From Microbacterium sp. CFH 31415 (GTDB lineage: Bacteria > Actinomycetota > Actinomycetes > Actinomycetales > Microbacteriaceae), in NCBI RefSeq assembly GCF_022538185.1, contig NZ_JAKYXC010000008.1:62001-126000 (forward strand): a stretch of DNA of 64,000 nucleotides. Reading direction: 5' to 3'. Positions 15,941 to 24,713 of this stretch are shown piece by piece. The notes beneath the pieces were generated by a model. That model was not told the DNA's origin. It searched no databases and saw only the letters and a program-made list of their open reading frames with translations. Positions within the stretch are counted from its first letter, which is position 1. Each line of letters starts with the position of its first letter. A program made the translations under genes and the position numbers.

Positions 15941-17287
15941 ATGTCGACAATCACACGGTCTCGTCGCCTCCGCACGGTCGCGGTGGCCACAGCATCCGTC
16001 TTCGCCCTCGGCCTCACCCTCGCGGGCTGCGCCGGCGGCGGCGACGGCCCGGCCGCCGGCGGCAGCGCCGACGAGCTCGAGGCGGCGCTCGAAGAAGGCG
16101 GCGAGATCACGTACTGGTCGTGGACGCCCTCGGCCGAGGCGCAGGTCGCGGCGTTCGAAGAGGCCTACCCGAACGTGGACGTGAAGCTGGTCAACGCCGG
16201 CACCAACACCGAGGAGTACACGAAGCTCCAGAACGCGATCACCGCGGGCTCAGGTGCGCCCGACGTCGCCCAGGTCGAGTACTACGCCATCCCGCAGTTC
16301 GCGCTGTCGGATTCGCTCGTCGACCTCGCGCCCTACGGCTTCGGCGACCTCGAGGACCAGTACACCCCCGGCCCGTGGGGCGCGGTCACGGTGGGCGATG
16401 CCGTCTACGGCCTGCCGCAGGACTCGGGCCCGATGGCGATGTTCTACAACGCGACGGTCTTCGACGAGTTCGGCATCGAGGTGCCGACGACCTACGACGA
16501 GTACGTCGCGGCAGCCGAGAAGCTGCATGCGGCTGACCCGACGAAGTTCATCACGTCCGACACCGGCGACGCCGGCTTCACGACGAGCATGATCTGGCAG
16601 GCGGGCGGGCGCCCGTTCTCGGCCGACGGAACCAACGTGTCGATCGATCTGCAGGACGAGGGCTCGAAGAAGTGGGCCGACAGCTGGAACCGCCTCGTCG
16701 AGGGCGGCCTGCTCTCCGACACGCCCGGCTGGAGCGACGAGTGGTACCGCGCCCTCGGCGACGGCACGATCGCGACCCTGCTCACCGGCGCCTGGATGCC
16801 CGGCGTGCTGGAGTCGTCGGTCGCGGACGCCGCGGGCGACTGGCGCGTGGCTCCGATGCCGACCTACGACGGCACCCCGGTGACCGCGGAGAACGGCGGC
16901 GGCGGCCAGGTCGTGCTCAAGCAGAGCAAGAACCCGGCCCTCGCGGCGGCCTTCCTCAAGTGGCTCAACTCCGACCCGGCCTCGATCGAGGTCTTCCTCG
17001 CGTCGGGCGGCTTCCCCGCGACGACCGCCGAGCTCGAGTCGGACGAGTTCCTGAACGCCGAGTCGGAGTACTTCGGCGGCCAGAAGATCAACGAGGTGCT
17101 CGTGGATGCCGCGAAGAACGTGCCGAGCGGATGGCAGTACCTCCCCTACCAGGTGTACGCGAACAGCATCTTCGGCGACACCGTCGGCCAGTCCTACCTG
17201 AACTCCGGCGACCTCAACGAGGGTCTGCAGGCGTGGCAGGACCAGCTGGTCGACTACGGCAACCAGCAGGGCTTCACCGTCGAGTGA
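15941..17287 (+). CDS. Extracellular sugar-binding lipoprotein, CUT1 family
   Basis: 448 aa. A lipoprotein signal peptide ends in LTLAGC, placing the protein on the outer face of the membrane. The mature part is a type-1 solute-binding protein: ITYWSWTPSAEAQVAAFEEAYPNVDVKLVNAG, then QNAITAGSGAPDVAQVEYYAIPQF, and the C-terminal GGFPATTAEL and QVYANSI region typical of CUT1 binders. It would deliver sugar to the two permeases upstream. ATG 15941 is chosen because GAAAGGA lies just before it and it gives a standard signal peptide. A 12-bp perfect hairpin follows the gene, likely keeping its mRNA more abundant than the downstream GH35 message. Confidence 0.93.
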   Translation: MSTITRSRRLRTVAVATASVFALGLTLAGCAGGGDGPAAGGSADELEAALEEGGEITYWSWTPSAEAQVAAFEEAYPNVDVKLVNAGTNTEEYTKLQNAITAGSGAPDVAQVEYYAIPQFALSDSLVDLAPYGFGDLEDQYTPGPWGAVTVGDAVYGLPQDSGPMAMFYNATVFDEFGIEVPTTYDEYVAAAEKLHAADPTKFITSDTGDAGFTTSMIWQAGGRPFSADGTNVSIDLQDEGSKKWADSWNRLVEGGLLSDTPGWSDEWYRALGDGTIATLLTGAWMPGVLESSVADAAGDWRVAPMPTYDGTPVTAENGGGGQVVLKQSKNPALAAAFLKWLNSDPASIEVFLASGGFPATTAELESDEFLNAESEYFGGQKINEVLVDAAKNVPSGWQYLPYQVYANSIFGDTVGQSYLNSGDLNEGLQAWQDQLVDYGNQQGFTVE

Positions 17288-17293
17288 CGCCTC

Positions 17294-17328
17294 GCGGAGG
17301 CGGCGGCCCTTGGGGACGCCGCCTCCGC
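17294..17328 (+). terminator. Intercistronic hairpin after the sugar-binding protein
   Basis: GCGGAGGCGGCG pairs perfectly with CGCCGCCTCCGC around an 11-nt loop, seven bases after the stop codon. There is no T-run, and the same-strand GH35 gene begins 50 bp later, so it probably stabilises the upstream message or terminates partially. Confidence 0.65.
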
Positions 17329-17378
17329 TCCCCTGCCCTCCGGCGCACACCGCGCGGACGACACGAGAGAACGGTTCG

Positions 17379-19142
17379 ATGAGCGAGTTCCGCATCGGCG
17401 ACGACGACTTCCTGCTCGACGGGAAGCCGCTGCGCATCCTGGCCGGGGCGCTGCACTACTTCCGCGTGCACCCAGACCAGTGGCGGGATCGCATCCGCAA
17501 AGCCCGACAGATGGGCCTCAACACCATCGAGACGTACGTCGCCTGGAACGCCCACGCACCGCGCCCGGGCGAGTTCGACCTCACGGGCGGCCTCGATCTC
17601 GGCCGCTTCCTCGACGAGGTCGCTGCCGAGGGCATGCACGCGATCGTCCGGCCCGGCCCGTACATCTGCGCAGAGTGGACCAACGGCGGCCTGCCCGCCT
17701 GGCTCTTCGCCTCGGGGCCGGTGGGCGTGCGCCGCGACGAGCCGCAATACCTCGCCGCCGTCGAGGATTACCTGCGCCGGCTCGCGCCGGTGCTGGTCCC
17801 CCGGCAGATCGACCGTGGCGGACCGATCATCCTGGTGCAGATCGAGAACGAGTACGGCGCGTACGGCTCCGACCCCGTCTACCTCGAGAAGCTCGTCGAT
17901 CTGAACCGCGCGATCGGCATCACCGTGCCGCTCACGACGGTCGACCAGCCCGAACCCGCGATGCTCGACCGCGGCAGCATCCCTGGCCTGCACAAGACCG
18001 CGTCGTTCGGCTCGCGGTCGGTCGAACGACTCGCCACGCTCCGCGAGCACCAGCCGACCGGACCGCTCATGTGCTCGGAGTTCTGGGACGGCTGGTTCGA
18101 TCACTGGGGGGCGCACCACCACACGACGTCCGTCGCCGACTCGGCGAAGGACCTCGACGATCTCCTCGCCGCGGGCGCCTCGGTGAACATCTACATGTTC
18201 CACGGCGGCACCAACTTCGGCTTCACGAACGGCGCCAACGACAAGGGCGTCTTCCAGCCGATCGTGACGAGCTACGACTACGACGCCCCGCTCGACGAGG
18301 CAGGACACCCCACCGCGAAGTACTGGGCCTTCCGCGAGGTGCTGCGCCGCCACAACCCCGAGGCCGACGCAGCGGCGCCGGCCGAGGCATCCGCTGCCCC
18401 CGCTCTTCGCACCCGGCTCACCCGCACTGTGTCGCTCTCGGCTGTGGCCGACGTGCTCGGCGACTGGTCGACGCACGACGACGTCCCGACGATGGAGGTC
18501 CTCGGCCGCTACGAGGGCCTCGCGATGTACCGCACCGAGGTCGATGCGACCGGTCCTGCTGTCCTGGAGTTCGGCGAGGTGCGCGATCGGGCGCTCGTGT
18601 CCCTCGACGGCCGCCCGATCGGCGTTCTCGCCCGCGACCACCACGACCGCACGCTCGCCCTTCCGGCCGACGCGCGCGGCACGCTCGAGGTGGTGCTCGA
18701 AGACCAGGGCCGCGTCAACTACGGCCCGCGCATCGGCGAGCCGAAGGGCCTCATCGCTCCCGCTGTCCTCAACGGCCGCCCGCTCGGGCCATGGCGCGCG
18801 GCGGGGCTCGATCTCACCGACCTGACGGCGGTGAGGGATGCCGCATCCCCGATCGATCCGGCACTGCCGGCGATCCCGGGGGCGACGTTCGCCGTGGGGG
18901 CGTTCGAGCTCGATCAGCCCGCCGATCTGTACCTTGCGACGCGCGCGTGGGGCAAGGGCTCCGTCTGGATCAACGGGTTCCACCTCGGCCGCTACTGGTC
19001 GCGCGGACCGCAGCACACGCTCTATGTGCCCGCGGGGGCGCTGCGCGCGGGCACGAACGAGATCATCGTGCTCGAGCTGCAGTCCGGCTCCGCGGAGGTC
19101 GAGTTCGTGCCGTGGCCCGACCTGGGGCACACCGACTTCTGA
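17379..19142 (+). CDS. Beta-galactosidase, glycoside hydrolase family 35
   Basis: 587 aa, no signal peptide, so it acts on imported substrate in the cytoplasm. The TIM barrel opens with GKPLRILAGALHYFRVHP and NTIETYVAWNAHAPRPGEFD, both diagnostic of GH35. The acid/base is E158 in QIENEYGAYG and the nucleophile E234 in MCSEFWDGW. The C-terminal half carries beta-sandwich domains ending with KGSVWINGFHLGRYWSRGPQ, the conserved galactose-binding-like domain of the family. It lies after the ABC importer and is presumably controlled by the divergent LacI. Together they would import and hydrolyse beta-galactosides such as plant galactan fragments. The translation start is supported by position rather than by a strong ribosome site. 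Confidence 0.95.
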   Translation: MSEFRIGDDDFLLDGKPLRILAGALHYFRVHPDQWRDRIRKARQMGLNTIETYVAWNAHAPRPGEFDLTGGLDLGRFLDEVAAEGMHAIVRPGPYICAEWTNGGLPAWLFASGPVGVRRDEPQYLAAVEDYLRRLAPVLVPRQIDRGGPIILVQIENEYGAYGSDPVYLEKLVDLNRAIGITVPLTTVDQPEPAMLDRGSIPGLHKTASFGSRSVERLATLREHQPTGPLMCSEFWDGWFDHWGAHHHTTSVADSAKDLDDLLAAGASVNIYMFHGGTNFGFTNGANDKGVFQPIVTSYDYDAPLDEAGHPTAKYWAFREVLRRHNPEADAAAPAEASAAPALRTRLTRTVSLSAVADVLGDWSTHDDVPTMEVLGRYEGLAMYRTEVDATGPAVLEFGEVRDRALVSLDGRPIGVLARDHHDRTLALPADARGTLEVVLEDQGRVNYGPRIGEPKGLIAPAVLNGRPLGPWRAAGLDLTDLTAVRDAASPIDPALPAIPGATFAVGAFELDQPADLYLATRAWGKGSVWINGFHLGRYWSRGPQHTLYVPAGALRAGTNEIIVLELQSGSAEVEFVPWPDLGHTDF

Positions 19143-19188
19143 GCGGGTCGCGGGCGCGGCATCCGCTCGGCCGGCGTGTGTGCTGGCG

Positions 19189-20022
19189 CTACATCTCTTC
19201 GTGGATCTCGGGATCGCCGTCCCACAGGCGACCGCGCTCGAGCGCCGAGATCGCCGCGACGTGATCGTCGGAGAGCGTGAATCCGAACACGTCGGCGTTC
19301 TCGCGCTGACGGTCCGGGTCGCTCGACTTGGGGATCGGCGTGCTGCCGAGCTGCACGTGCCACCGCAGCACGATCTGGGTGGGCGTGACGTCGTGGACGA
19401 CGGCGAGCTCCTGAAGCAGCTGCTCGGTGAGCAGCTCGCTGCGGCGGGCCAGGGGGCTCCAGCTCTCGGTCCGGATGCCGTGCTCGGCGTGGAACGCGCG
19501 CAGCGCCGCCTGCGGGAAGTAGGGGTGCAGCTCGACCTGGTTCACAGCGGGCGTGACGCCGGTCGCGTCGATGAGCTCGGTCAGCATCGCCTCGGTGAAG
19601 TTCGACACCCCGATCGAGCGCACCAGGCCGCGCTCGCGGGCCTCGATCATGCCGCGCCAGGTGTCGACGTACCTGCCGACGCTCGGATTCGGCCAGTGGA
19701 TGAGCTGCAGGTCGATGCGGTCGAGCCCGAGCAGTCCCAGCGAGCCCTGGATGCTGTCGATCGCCTGCTCGAACCCATGATGACGACCGGGGATCTTCGA
19801 GGTGACGATGAGCTCGTCGCGGGCGACCGGGCTGCGGCGCACCGCCTCGCCGACCTCGTGCTCATTCTCGTAGTTGACCGCCGTGTCGAGCAGCCGGTAC
19901 CCGGCGCCGACAGCCTCGACCATCGCCTCGATCCCCTCCTCGCCGCGGAGGTTGTAGGTGCCGAGCCCGAGTTCGGGGAAGGCGGTGCCGTCGTTCAGGG
20001 TCACGCTGGGGATGGCGATCAT
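19189..20022 (-). CDS. Aldo/keto reductase
   Basis: 277 aa, close to the usual AKR length. GLGTYNLRGEEG at the start, LLDTAVNYENEHEVGEAVR (catalytic Asp and Tyr), VTSKIPG (catalytic Lys), LIHWPNP (catalytic His) and the C-terminal IPKSSDPDRQRENADVFGF (NADPH-binding site) are all present, so the enzyme should be active as an NADPH-dependent carbonyl reductase, subfamily AKR5-like. It is convergent with the GH35 gene and likely independent of it. The start at ATG 20022 follows a GGATGG sequence. Substrate not predictable. Confidence 0.92.
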   Translation of the reverse strand: MIAIPSVTLNDGTAFPELGLGTYNLRGEEGIEAMVEAVGAGYRLLDTAVNYENEHEVGEAVRRSPVARDELIVTSKIPGRHHGFEQAIDSIQGSLGLLGLDRIDLQLIHWPNPSVGRYVDTWRGMIEARERGLVRSIGVSNFTEAMLTELIDATGVTPAVNQVELHPYFPQAALRAFHAEHGIRTESWSPLARRSELLTEQLLQELAVVHDVTPTQIVLRWHVQLGSTPIPKSSDPDRQRENADVFGFTLSDDHVAAISALERGRLWDGDPEIHEEM

Positions 20023-20172
20023 GGATCCATCCTGCCGTGCTCCGGGCGCTGCGGGGCGGAGGTCGCTGCACCGGCTTGCGGGCGTGACGCCGACAGGTTG
20101 GCGGTTGCCGGTGTCGGCGCCCACGGCTATCGTCTCGGCGTGCGCACGCCGCACACGAGACGGAGGACGACG

Positions 20173-20886
20173 ATGACCTACGCACAGAGCGAGCAACGCG
20201 ACGGAGCGGATGCCGCGGCCCGGCCGCGGTCGAGAGTCACGGCGAAGGAGTTCCACGACTCCCCCGGCGTCGAGGACTGGCGGGTGCTGTTCTGGGGTGC
20301 GCACGTCCACTACTCGACGTCATCGTTCGCGCAGGCGTCCGCGCTGGTCGCCGCGATCGCCGAGGTGGTGGACGAGGTCGGGCACGAGCCCGACGTCGAC
20401 GTCCGGCCGCACGGCGTCACCGTCCGCACGTTCTCGCGTGCGGACGGCGCGCTGGGGCCGGTCGATGCGGTGCTCGCGGCCGCGATCTCGCGAGCGGCCC
20501 GCGGGCTCGGCCTCGAACCCGATCCGTCGCATCTCCAGACGGTCGGCATCGCGGTAGCGGAGGGAGAGGGGGTCGATACGCGTCCCTTCTGGGCTGCGGC
20601 GCTCGGCTACGAGAACAACGGCGACGAGGACGCGACCGACCCGCTGCGTCGCGGGCCCCACCTGTGGTTCCACCCGCTCGATCCGGCCAAGCCCGGGCGC
20701 GGGCGCACGCACATCGACGTGTCCGTCCCGCGCGACGTCGCCGAGGCCCGGGTGGCCGCTGCCGTCGCCGCGGGCGGACGGGTCGCGCGGTCGAACGCAC
20801 CGCACTGGTGGACGATCGCCTCGCCCGACAACCACGGCATCGACGTCGCGGCGTGGGCCGACTTCGAGGACGGCGAAGAGGGCTGA
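20173..20886 (+). CDS. Fusion of pterin-carbinolamine-dehydratase-like domain and VOC domain
   Basis: 237 aa. Residues about 22-130 resemble pterin-4a-carbinolamine dehydratase (PCD/DCoH): FAQASALVAAIAEVVDEVGHEPDVDVRPHGVTVRTFS keeps the helix-GHxP-strand pattern, but the second His of the usual HHP motif is Glu here (GHEP), so activity is doubtful. The C-terminal half (VGIAVAEGEGVDTRPFWAAALGYE ... HIDVSVPRDVAEARVAAAVAAGGRV ... DNHGIDVAAW) is a glyoxalase/VOC-like domain. Such fusions occur in actinobacteria but their substrate is unknown. CGGAGGACGAC precedes the ATG. It is divergent from the aldo/keto reductase with about 150 bp between. Confidence 0.75.
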   Translation: MTYAQSEQRDGADAAARPRSRVTAKEFHDSPGVEDWRVLFWGAHVHYSTSSFAQASALVAAIAEVVDEVGHEPDVDVRPHGVTVRTFSRADGALGPVDAVLAAAISRAARGLGLEPDPSHLQTVGIAVAEGEGVDTRPFWAAALGYENNGDEDATDPLRRGPHLWFHPLDPAKPGRGRTHIDVSVPRDVAEARVAAAVAAGGRVARSNAPHWWTIASPDNHGIDVAAWADFEDGEEG

Positions 20887-20998
20887 GCGCCCGGGCCGCG
20901 TTCGCGCCCGGAGTCGTCCGGCGGGCGCGTGGCTGTCGTGCCCGCGGGGTGGCGAGCTCGGAAACCGCGCGGTGGTCAGGGAGCCGGATCGCCGGTCG

Positions 20999-22456
20999 TC
21001 ACGACCCCGACATCCCCTTCAGGCCCGGCGTCGCCGCGACGTCGACGGCCGCGGCATCCGCTCCGCTCTCGTCGTCGGTGTGCAGAGACGGTGGCGCCGA
21101 CGCATAGGCCTCGGACAGCTGGCGGTACGGCTTCGACATGAACGCCAGGAGCACGACGACCAGCAGCACGGCGCTGGCACCGACGAAGGCCAGCGCGATT
21201 CCTCTGGCCTCGCCGGGTCCGAGCAGCCAGCCCAGGGAGCCCTGGCCGGCGTCCGAGTCCATGAACGGGATGAGCCAGAACTGCGCCAGCGGGCCGACGA
21301 CGAAGGCCGAGATCGGCGCGGCGGCCGACTCGACGCTGGCGGCGAATCCGAAGACGCGACCCTGCTTCTCGAACGGCACGACGCGCTGCACGATCGTCTG
21401 CTCGGACGCCTCGGCGATCGGCATCAGGCACATGAACACGAGGATGCCGAGGGCGTACAGCCACCACACCTCGCGGATCGCGAAGGTCATGCCGAGGACC
21501 GCGATCCCGACGTTGACGAGCAGCATCGTGCGCACCGGGTTCTTTCCGAGGCCGAACTTGGCGACCAGCCCGCCTCCGATGACGAACCCGATGCTGGTGA
21601 TGCCGAGGATCACGCCCCAGATCTCGACCGAGAAGAGCTCGAGCCCGTACGGGTCCATGAGCGCCATGAAGACCCCGCCGACCAGATTGTTGAAGGTTGA
21701 GAACAGGATCAGTGCAAGAAGGCCGGGTACGACCAGGACGGCGGGAATCACGCCCCTGAAGCCAGTTGATCGGGGGGCTGCGCCTTCGACGTGCGCGACA
21801 CCGCGCTCGGGGATCGGGACGAACAGGAGGTGGGTGAGTGCGATCGCCGTCGTCGCGATGGCGATGACGACGGTCGGGCCCATACCGAGAAGGCCGACCG
21901 ACAGACCCGAGAACACGCTCGTCACCATGAACGCGATGCCCTGGACCGCGCCGACGAGACCATTCGCCCGATCCCGCCGGTCGGAGGGGACCAGGAGCGT
22001 CACCGTGGTCGACAGGGCGATGTTGCGGAGGTTCTCGACCACACCGCCGATCAGGATGACGCCGGCGAACACCCAGAACCACGGGCCGCCCCAGTCGATG
22101 AGCACGGTCTCGGGGAAGGCCAGGTAGAGCGCGCCGGCGATCAGGTAGGTCGAGAGCGTCACGACGCTTGAGAGCACCATTACCGCTTTCTTCTTCATGT
22201 GATCGACGAGCACGCCGAACACCACGCCGAGCACCGCGACGAGCAGCATGTACGAGCCGCCGATGATCGCGGTGGCCAGCACGGACCGCGTCTCGAGGTA
22301 AGCCCAGAACGTCAGCGCCCACCACAGGTAGCTCGAGGTGACGTTGGCCACCGCCGTGTTGGCGAGCACCTGGTAGAACGCGCGCATCGTGTGCGGGCCG
22401 GGGCGAACCTGGACGGCGTCGTCGTTCTCCTGCGTCGCGGCGGACGGCTGGCTCAT
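20999..22456 (-). CDS. Major facilitator superfamily transporter
   Basis: 485 aa with 12 predicted membrane helices. GVLVDHMKKKAVM near residues 82-94 is the MFS loop 2-3 motif (G-x-x-x-D-x-x-x-K/R), and RDRANGLVGAVQGIAF matches the region before helix 5. The central loop and long C-terminal polar tail (about 45 residues after the last helix) are cytoplasmic. It resembles enterobactin- or macrolide-type exporters rather than sugar importers. The divergent TetR gene and two operators suggest induction by an exported compound. AGAAGGAA precedes the ATG at 22456. Confidence 0.9.
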   Translation of the reverse strand: MSQPSAATQENDDAVQVRPGPHTMRAFYQVLANTAVANVTSSYLWWALTFWAYLETRSVLATAIIGGSYMLLVAVLGVVFGVLVDHMKKKAVMVLSSVVTLSTYLIAGALYLAFPETVLIDWGGPWFWVFAGVILIGGVVENLRNIALSTTVTLLVPSDRRDRANGLVGAVQGIAFMVTSVFSGLSVGLLGMGPTVVIAIATTAIALTHLLFVPIPERGVAHVEGAAPRSTGFRGVIPAVLVVPGLLALILFSTFNNLVGGVFMALMDPYGLELFSVEIWGVILGITSIGFVIGGGLVAKFGLGKNPVRTMLLVNVGIAVLGMTFAIREVWWLYALGILVFMCLMPIAEASEQTIVQRVVPFEKQGRVFGFAASVESAAAPISAFVVGPLAQFWLIPFMDSDAGQGSLGWLLGPGEARGIALAFVGASAVLLVVVLLAFMSKPYRQLSEAYASAPPSLHTDDESGADAAAVDVAATPGLKGMSGS

Positions 22457-22507
22457 GGGTTTCCTTCTCGCGTGTCGTGGGACGCCGCCGGTGGAGCGGT
22501 AGGCTCG

Positions 22508-22528
22508 ATGTGGACACCGTGCACATCG
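22508..22528. promoter_or_regulatory. TetR operator, copy 1
   Basis: A 21-bp imperfect palindrome beginning GATGTGGACACC and ending GCACATC, with arms GATGTG/CACATC. It lies in the divergent promoter region of the MFS and TetR genes, directly abutting copy 2. Confidence 0.75.
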
Positions 22529-22549
22529 ATGTTCACACCGTACACATCA
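22529..22549. promoter_or_regulatory. TetR operator, copy 2
   Basis: A second 21-bp copy (GATGTTCACACC ... TACACATC) begins at the base after copy 1 ends; 17 of 21 positions agree. Back-to-back copies at exactly two helical turns would place two repressor dimers on the same DNA face. GAGGAGGG, the TetR gene's ribosome site, starts right after it. Confidence 0.75.
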
Positions 22550-22564
22550 GAGGAGGGCGATGCA

Positions 22565-23230
22565 ATGGTCGCGGCGACGCAGCCCTATCATCACGGCGAC
22601 CTCCGACGTGCACTGGTCGAGCAGGGTCTTCAGCTCGCGCGCATCGGCGGCCCGGCGGCGATCTCGCTGCGCGAAGCAACGCGCGGAGTCGGCGTCTCGC
22701 CCAACGCCGCGTACCGGCATTTCGTCGACCGCGACGATCTCGTCCGGGCGGTCGCCGCCGAGGCGCAGACCGCCCTCGCCCGCGCGATCCTCGAGCGCGT
22801 CGACGCGACCCCCTCCGGACTCTCGGCCGCGGAGGCATCCGTCGAGCGCCTCCGGCGCGTGGGCCTGGCGTACATCGACTTCGCCCGCGCCGAGCGCGGC
22901 TGGTTCGAGCTGGCCTTCGCAACGCAGGATCCGCAGCCCAGCGAGGGCATCGTGACTCTCGACCACGAAGTGGTGGCACCGTTCCAGCTGCTCCTCGACA
23001 CGCTCGACGCGATGGTCGACACGGGCGCGCTCTCCGCCGAGCGGCGCCCCTACGCCGAGTGGGCGTGCTGGTCGGCCGTGCACGGCTTCGCCGACATCGC
23101 CGTCCACGGCCCGGTCCAATGGCAGCCCGCACCCGTCATCGACGCCCTCGCGGCGGCGGTCGTCGAAGCGGCGATCGTCGGGGTGCGGGGCGCGACCGAG
23201 CCGGTCGGCGCCGCACCCGCCGCGTCTTGA
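22565..23230 (+). CDS. TetR-family repressor (TetR_C_13/WHG-like ligand domain)
   Basis: 221 aa. The helix-turn-helix is YHHGDLRRALVEQGLQLARIGGPAAISLREATRGVGVSPNAAYRHFVDRDDL, residues about 8-60, a textbook TetR domain. The ligand part (YIDFARAERGWFELAFA ... PYAEWACWSAVHGFADIAVHGP) resembles the WHG/TetR_C_13 type. It is divergent from the MFS exporter with two abutting operators between, so it should repress both itself and the exporter. ATG 22565 is selected from the GAGGAGG site eight bases upstream. The inducing ligand is unknown. Confidence 0.92.
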   Translation: MVAATQPYHHGDLRRALVEQGLQLARIGGPAAISLREATRGVGVSPNAAYRHFVDRDDLVRAVAAEAQTALARAILERVDATPSGLSAAEASVERLRRVGLAYIDFARAERGWFELAFATQDPQPSEGIVTLDHEVVAPFQLLLDTLDAMVDTGALSAERRPYAEWACWSAVHGFADIAVHGPVQWQPAPVIDALAAAVVEAAIVGVRGATEPVGAAPAAS

Positions 23231-23304
23231 GCGGCCGCGGCATCCGCTCGCCCTTGCCTCCCGCCCTGCCGGGGGACGACACTCGGAGTGGATGAGGAGA
23301 GCGA

Positions 23305-24117
23305 ATGACAGGTGACCGCCCCGGCGCCGTGCGGCGAGCGCTGTGGTGGGCCGCCGATTACCTCTATGCCGCCCGGCGACAGCTGACGGTCGTGTCGCTG
23401 CCGTGGACCTTCGGCCGGCCACGGCCCGCGCCGGCCGCCTGGGCGCACGGATCGACGGGCCTGCCCGAGGTGGTGCTGCTGCCCGGGGTGTACGAGCACT
23501 GGACGTTCCTGCGGCCGCTCGGCGACGCACTCTCCGCCGCGGGGCACCGGATCGTCGTCGTGCACGGACTGGGCATGAACCGCCGCAGCATCCCCGACAC
23601 GTCCGACCGTCTGGGGCGGCTCCTCTCGGCACGACCCGCACCGGCGAGCGGACGCGTCTTCGTAGCGCACAGCAAGGGCGGGCTGATCGCCAAGCACCTG
23701 CTCGTCACGTCCGGCGCCGCCGGAGCCGCCGCCGTCGAGGCGACCACGGGCGGCGATCCCGCCGAAGCCGCGGCGAGCGCGACGCCCGAGACCGGCGGAG
23801 CGCCGATGGGAGTGCTGGGGCTGGTCGCGGTCGCCACGCCCTTCGGGGGCGCACGCCGCGCTCGACTGTTCGTCGACCCGAGCATCCGTGCGTTCCTCCC
23901 CGGCGACGAGACCATCGTGATGCTGGGGCGCGAGACGTCCATCAACGGGCGCATCGTGTCGGTGTTCGGACCCTACGACGCGCACATACCCGAAGGGAGT
24001 GCGCTCGAGGGCGCCACGAACGTCGCGGTGCCCACGGCCGGCCACTTCCGCGTGCTCGGCTCGCCGAAGACGCACGCCGCCGTGCTCGAGGGCATCCGCC
24101 TGCTCACCGCCGGGTGA
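23305..24117 (+). CDS. Alpha/beta-hydrolase, triacylglycerol lipase/permease-like esterase
   Basis: 270 aa. The oxyanion segment VVLLPGVYEHWTFLRPLGDAL, then VVVHGLGMNRRS and the nucleophile elbow AHSKGGLIAKHLL (serine near 118), are clear. The likely catalytic acid and His lie in VFGPYDAHIPEGS and AGHFRVL, as in lipase-class alpha/beta hydrolases. An Ala/Gly/Glu-rich insert at about 135-165 forms a flexible cap. No signal peptide; the basic N-terminus with YLYAARRQ may associate with membrane. GAGGAGAG precedes the ATG. It follows the TetR gene by 74 bp but its substrate and regulation are unknown. Confidence 0.82.
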   Translation: MTGDRPGAVRRALWWAADYLYAARRQLTVVSLPWTFGRPRPAPAAWAHGSTGLPEVVLLPGVYEHWTFLRPLGDALSAAGHRIVVVHGLGMNRRSIPDTSDRLGRLLSARPAPASGRVFVAHSKGGLIAKHLLVTSGAAGAAAVEATTGGDPAEAAASATPETGGAPMGVLGLVAVATPFGGARRARLFVDPSIRAFLPGDETIVMLGRETSINGRIVSVFGPYDAHIPEGSALEGATNVAVPTAGHFRVLGSPKTHAAVLEGIRLLTAG

Positions 24118-24133
24118 GCACCTGACCGTCGTT

Positions 24134-24170
24134 GCGGTCGAGGATCAGCCGGTGCGGACGGCCGGCCGCC
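24134..24170 (-). repeat. Duplicated 3' end of the GNAT gene
   Basis: The sequence gcggtcgaggatcagccgg...ggccggccgcc at 24134-24170 repeats, with a few changes, 24192-24229, which contains the last codons and stop of the GNAT gene. On the minus strand it still reads as an Arg-Pro-Ala stretch followed by TGA in the same relation. It looks like a 58-60 bp tandem slip that left a second stop downstream. Confidence 0.6.
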
Positions 24171-24203
24171 GGGCGAGCGCGCGACGGCGTGGCGGTCGAA
24201 GGA

Positions 24204-24671
24204 TCAGCCGGATGCCGCGGCCGGCCGCCACACGAGCGTGTGGCCCGTCGCCTGGAACGCCTCGTTGCCCGCGAGCTTGCCCGTGGTCGTGGTCTCGAGC
24301 ACGAAGCCCATCGCCTCGTAGAACGCCCGCGCGCTGTTGCCGTCGAGCACCTCGAGCTCTACCGGTCCGGTCGCACGGTCGAGCACGTGCTGCACGAGCG
24401 TGCGCCCGATGCCCCGGCGGTAGAGCGCCGGGTCGACGTACGCCCAGGTGATCTCGCCCCGCGAGCCCGCGATGAAGCCGGCGACCCGCCCGTCGACCTC
24501 GGCGACCCACACATCGTCGTCGAACAGCCCCTCGTTCTCGTAGGTCGCCTCGAGTCGGAGGTACGCGTCGAGCAGTCCCGCGCCGCCGAGCTCGTCGAGA
24601 CGGGCCGCATCGTGGATGCGGCAGATGTCGGCCCAGTCGCGATCCTCGTAGGGACGGACGGTCACGGTCAT
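24204..24671 (-). CDS. GNAT-family N-acetyltransferase
   Basis: 155 aa, a complete single GNAT domain. The acetyl-CoA-binding motif is ALYRRGIGRTLVQHVLD near residues 82-98 (R-x-x-G-x-G/A as RRGIG); ITWAYVDP precedes it as strand beta-4, and NSARAFYEAMGFVLE is the typical C-terminal motif B. It would transfer an acetyl group to an amine of an unknown small molecule or protein. CAGGAGAC precedes the ATG. It is followed on the same strand by a duplicate of its own last codons. The HNH gene lies 42 bp upstream on the same strand, so the two may be co-transcribed. Confidence 0.9.
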   Translation of the reverse strand: MTVTVRPYEDRDWADICRIHDAARLDELGGAGLLDAYLRLEATYENEGLFDDDVWVAEVDGRVAGFIAGSRGEITWAYVDPALYRRGIGRTLVQHVLDRATGPVELEVLDGNSARAFYEAMGFVLETTTTGKLAGNEAFQATGHTLVWRPAAASG

Positions 24672-24713
24672 GCGAAGTCTCCTGTCGATCGGGGGGCAAG
24701 TCGGTCGGGTGCG

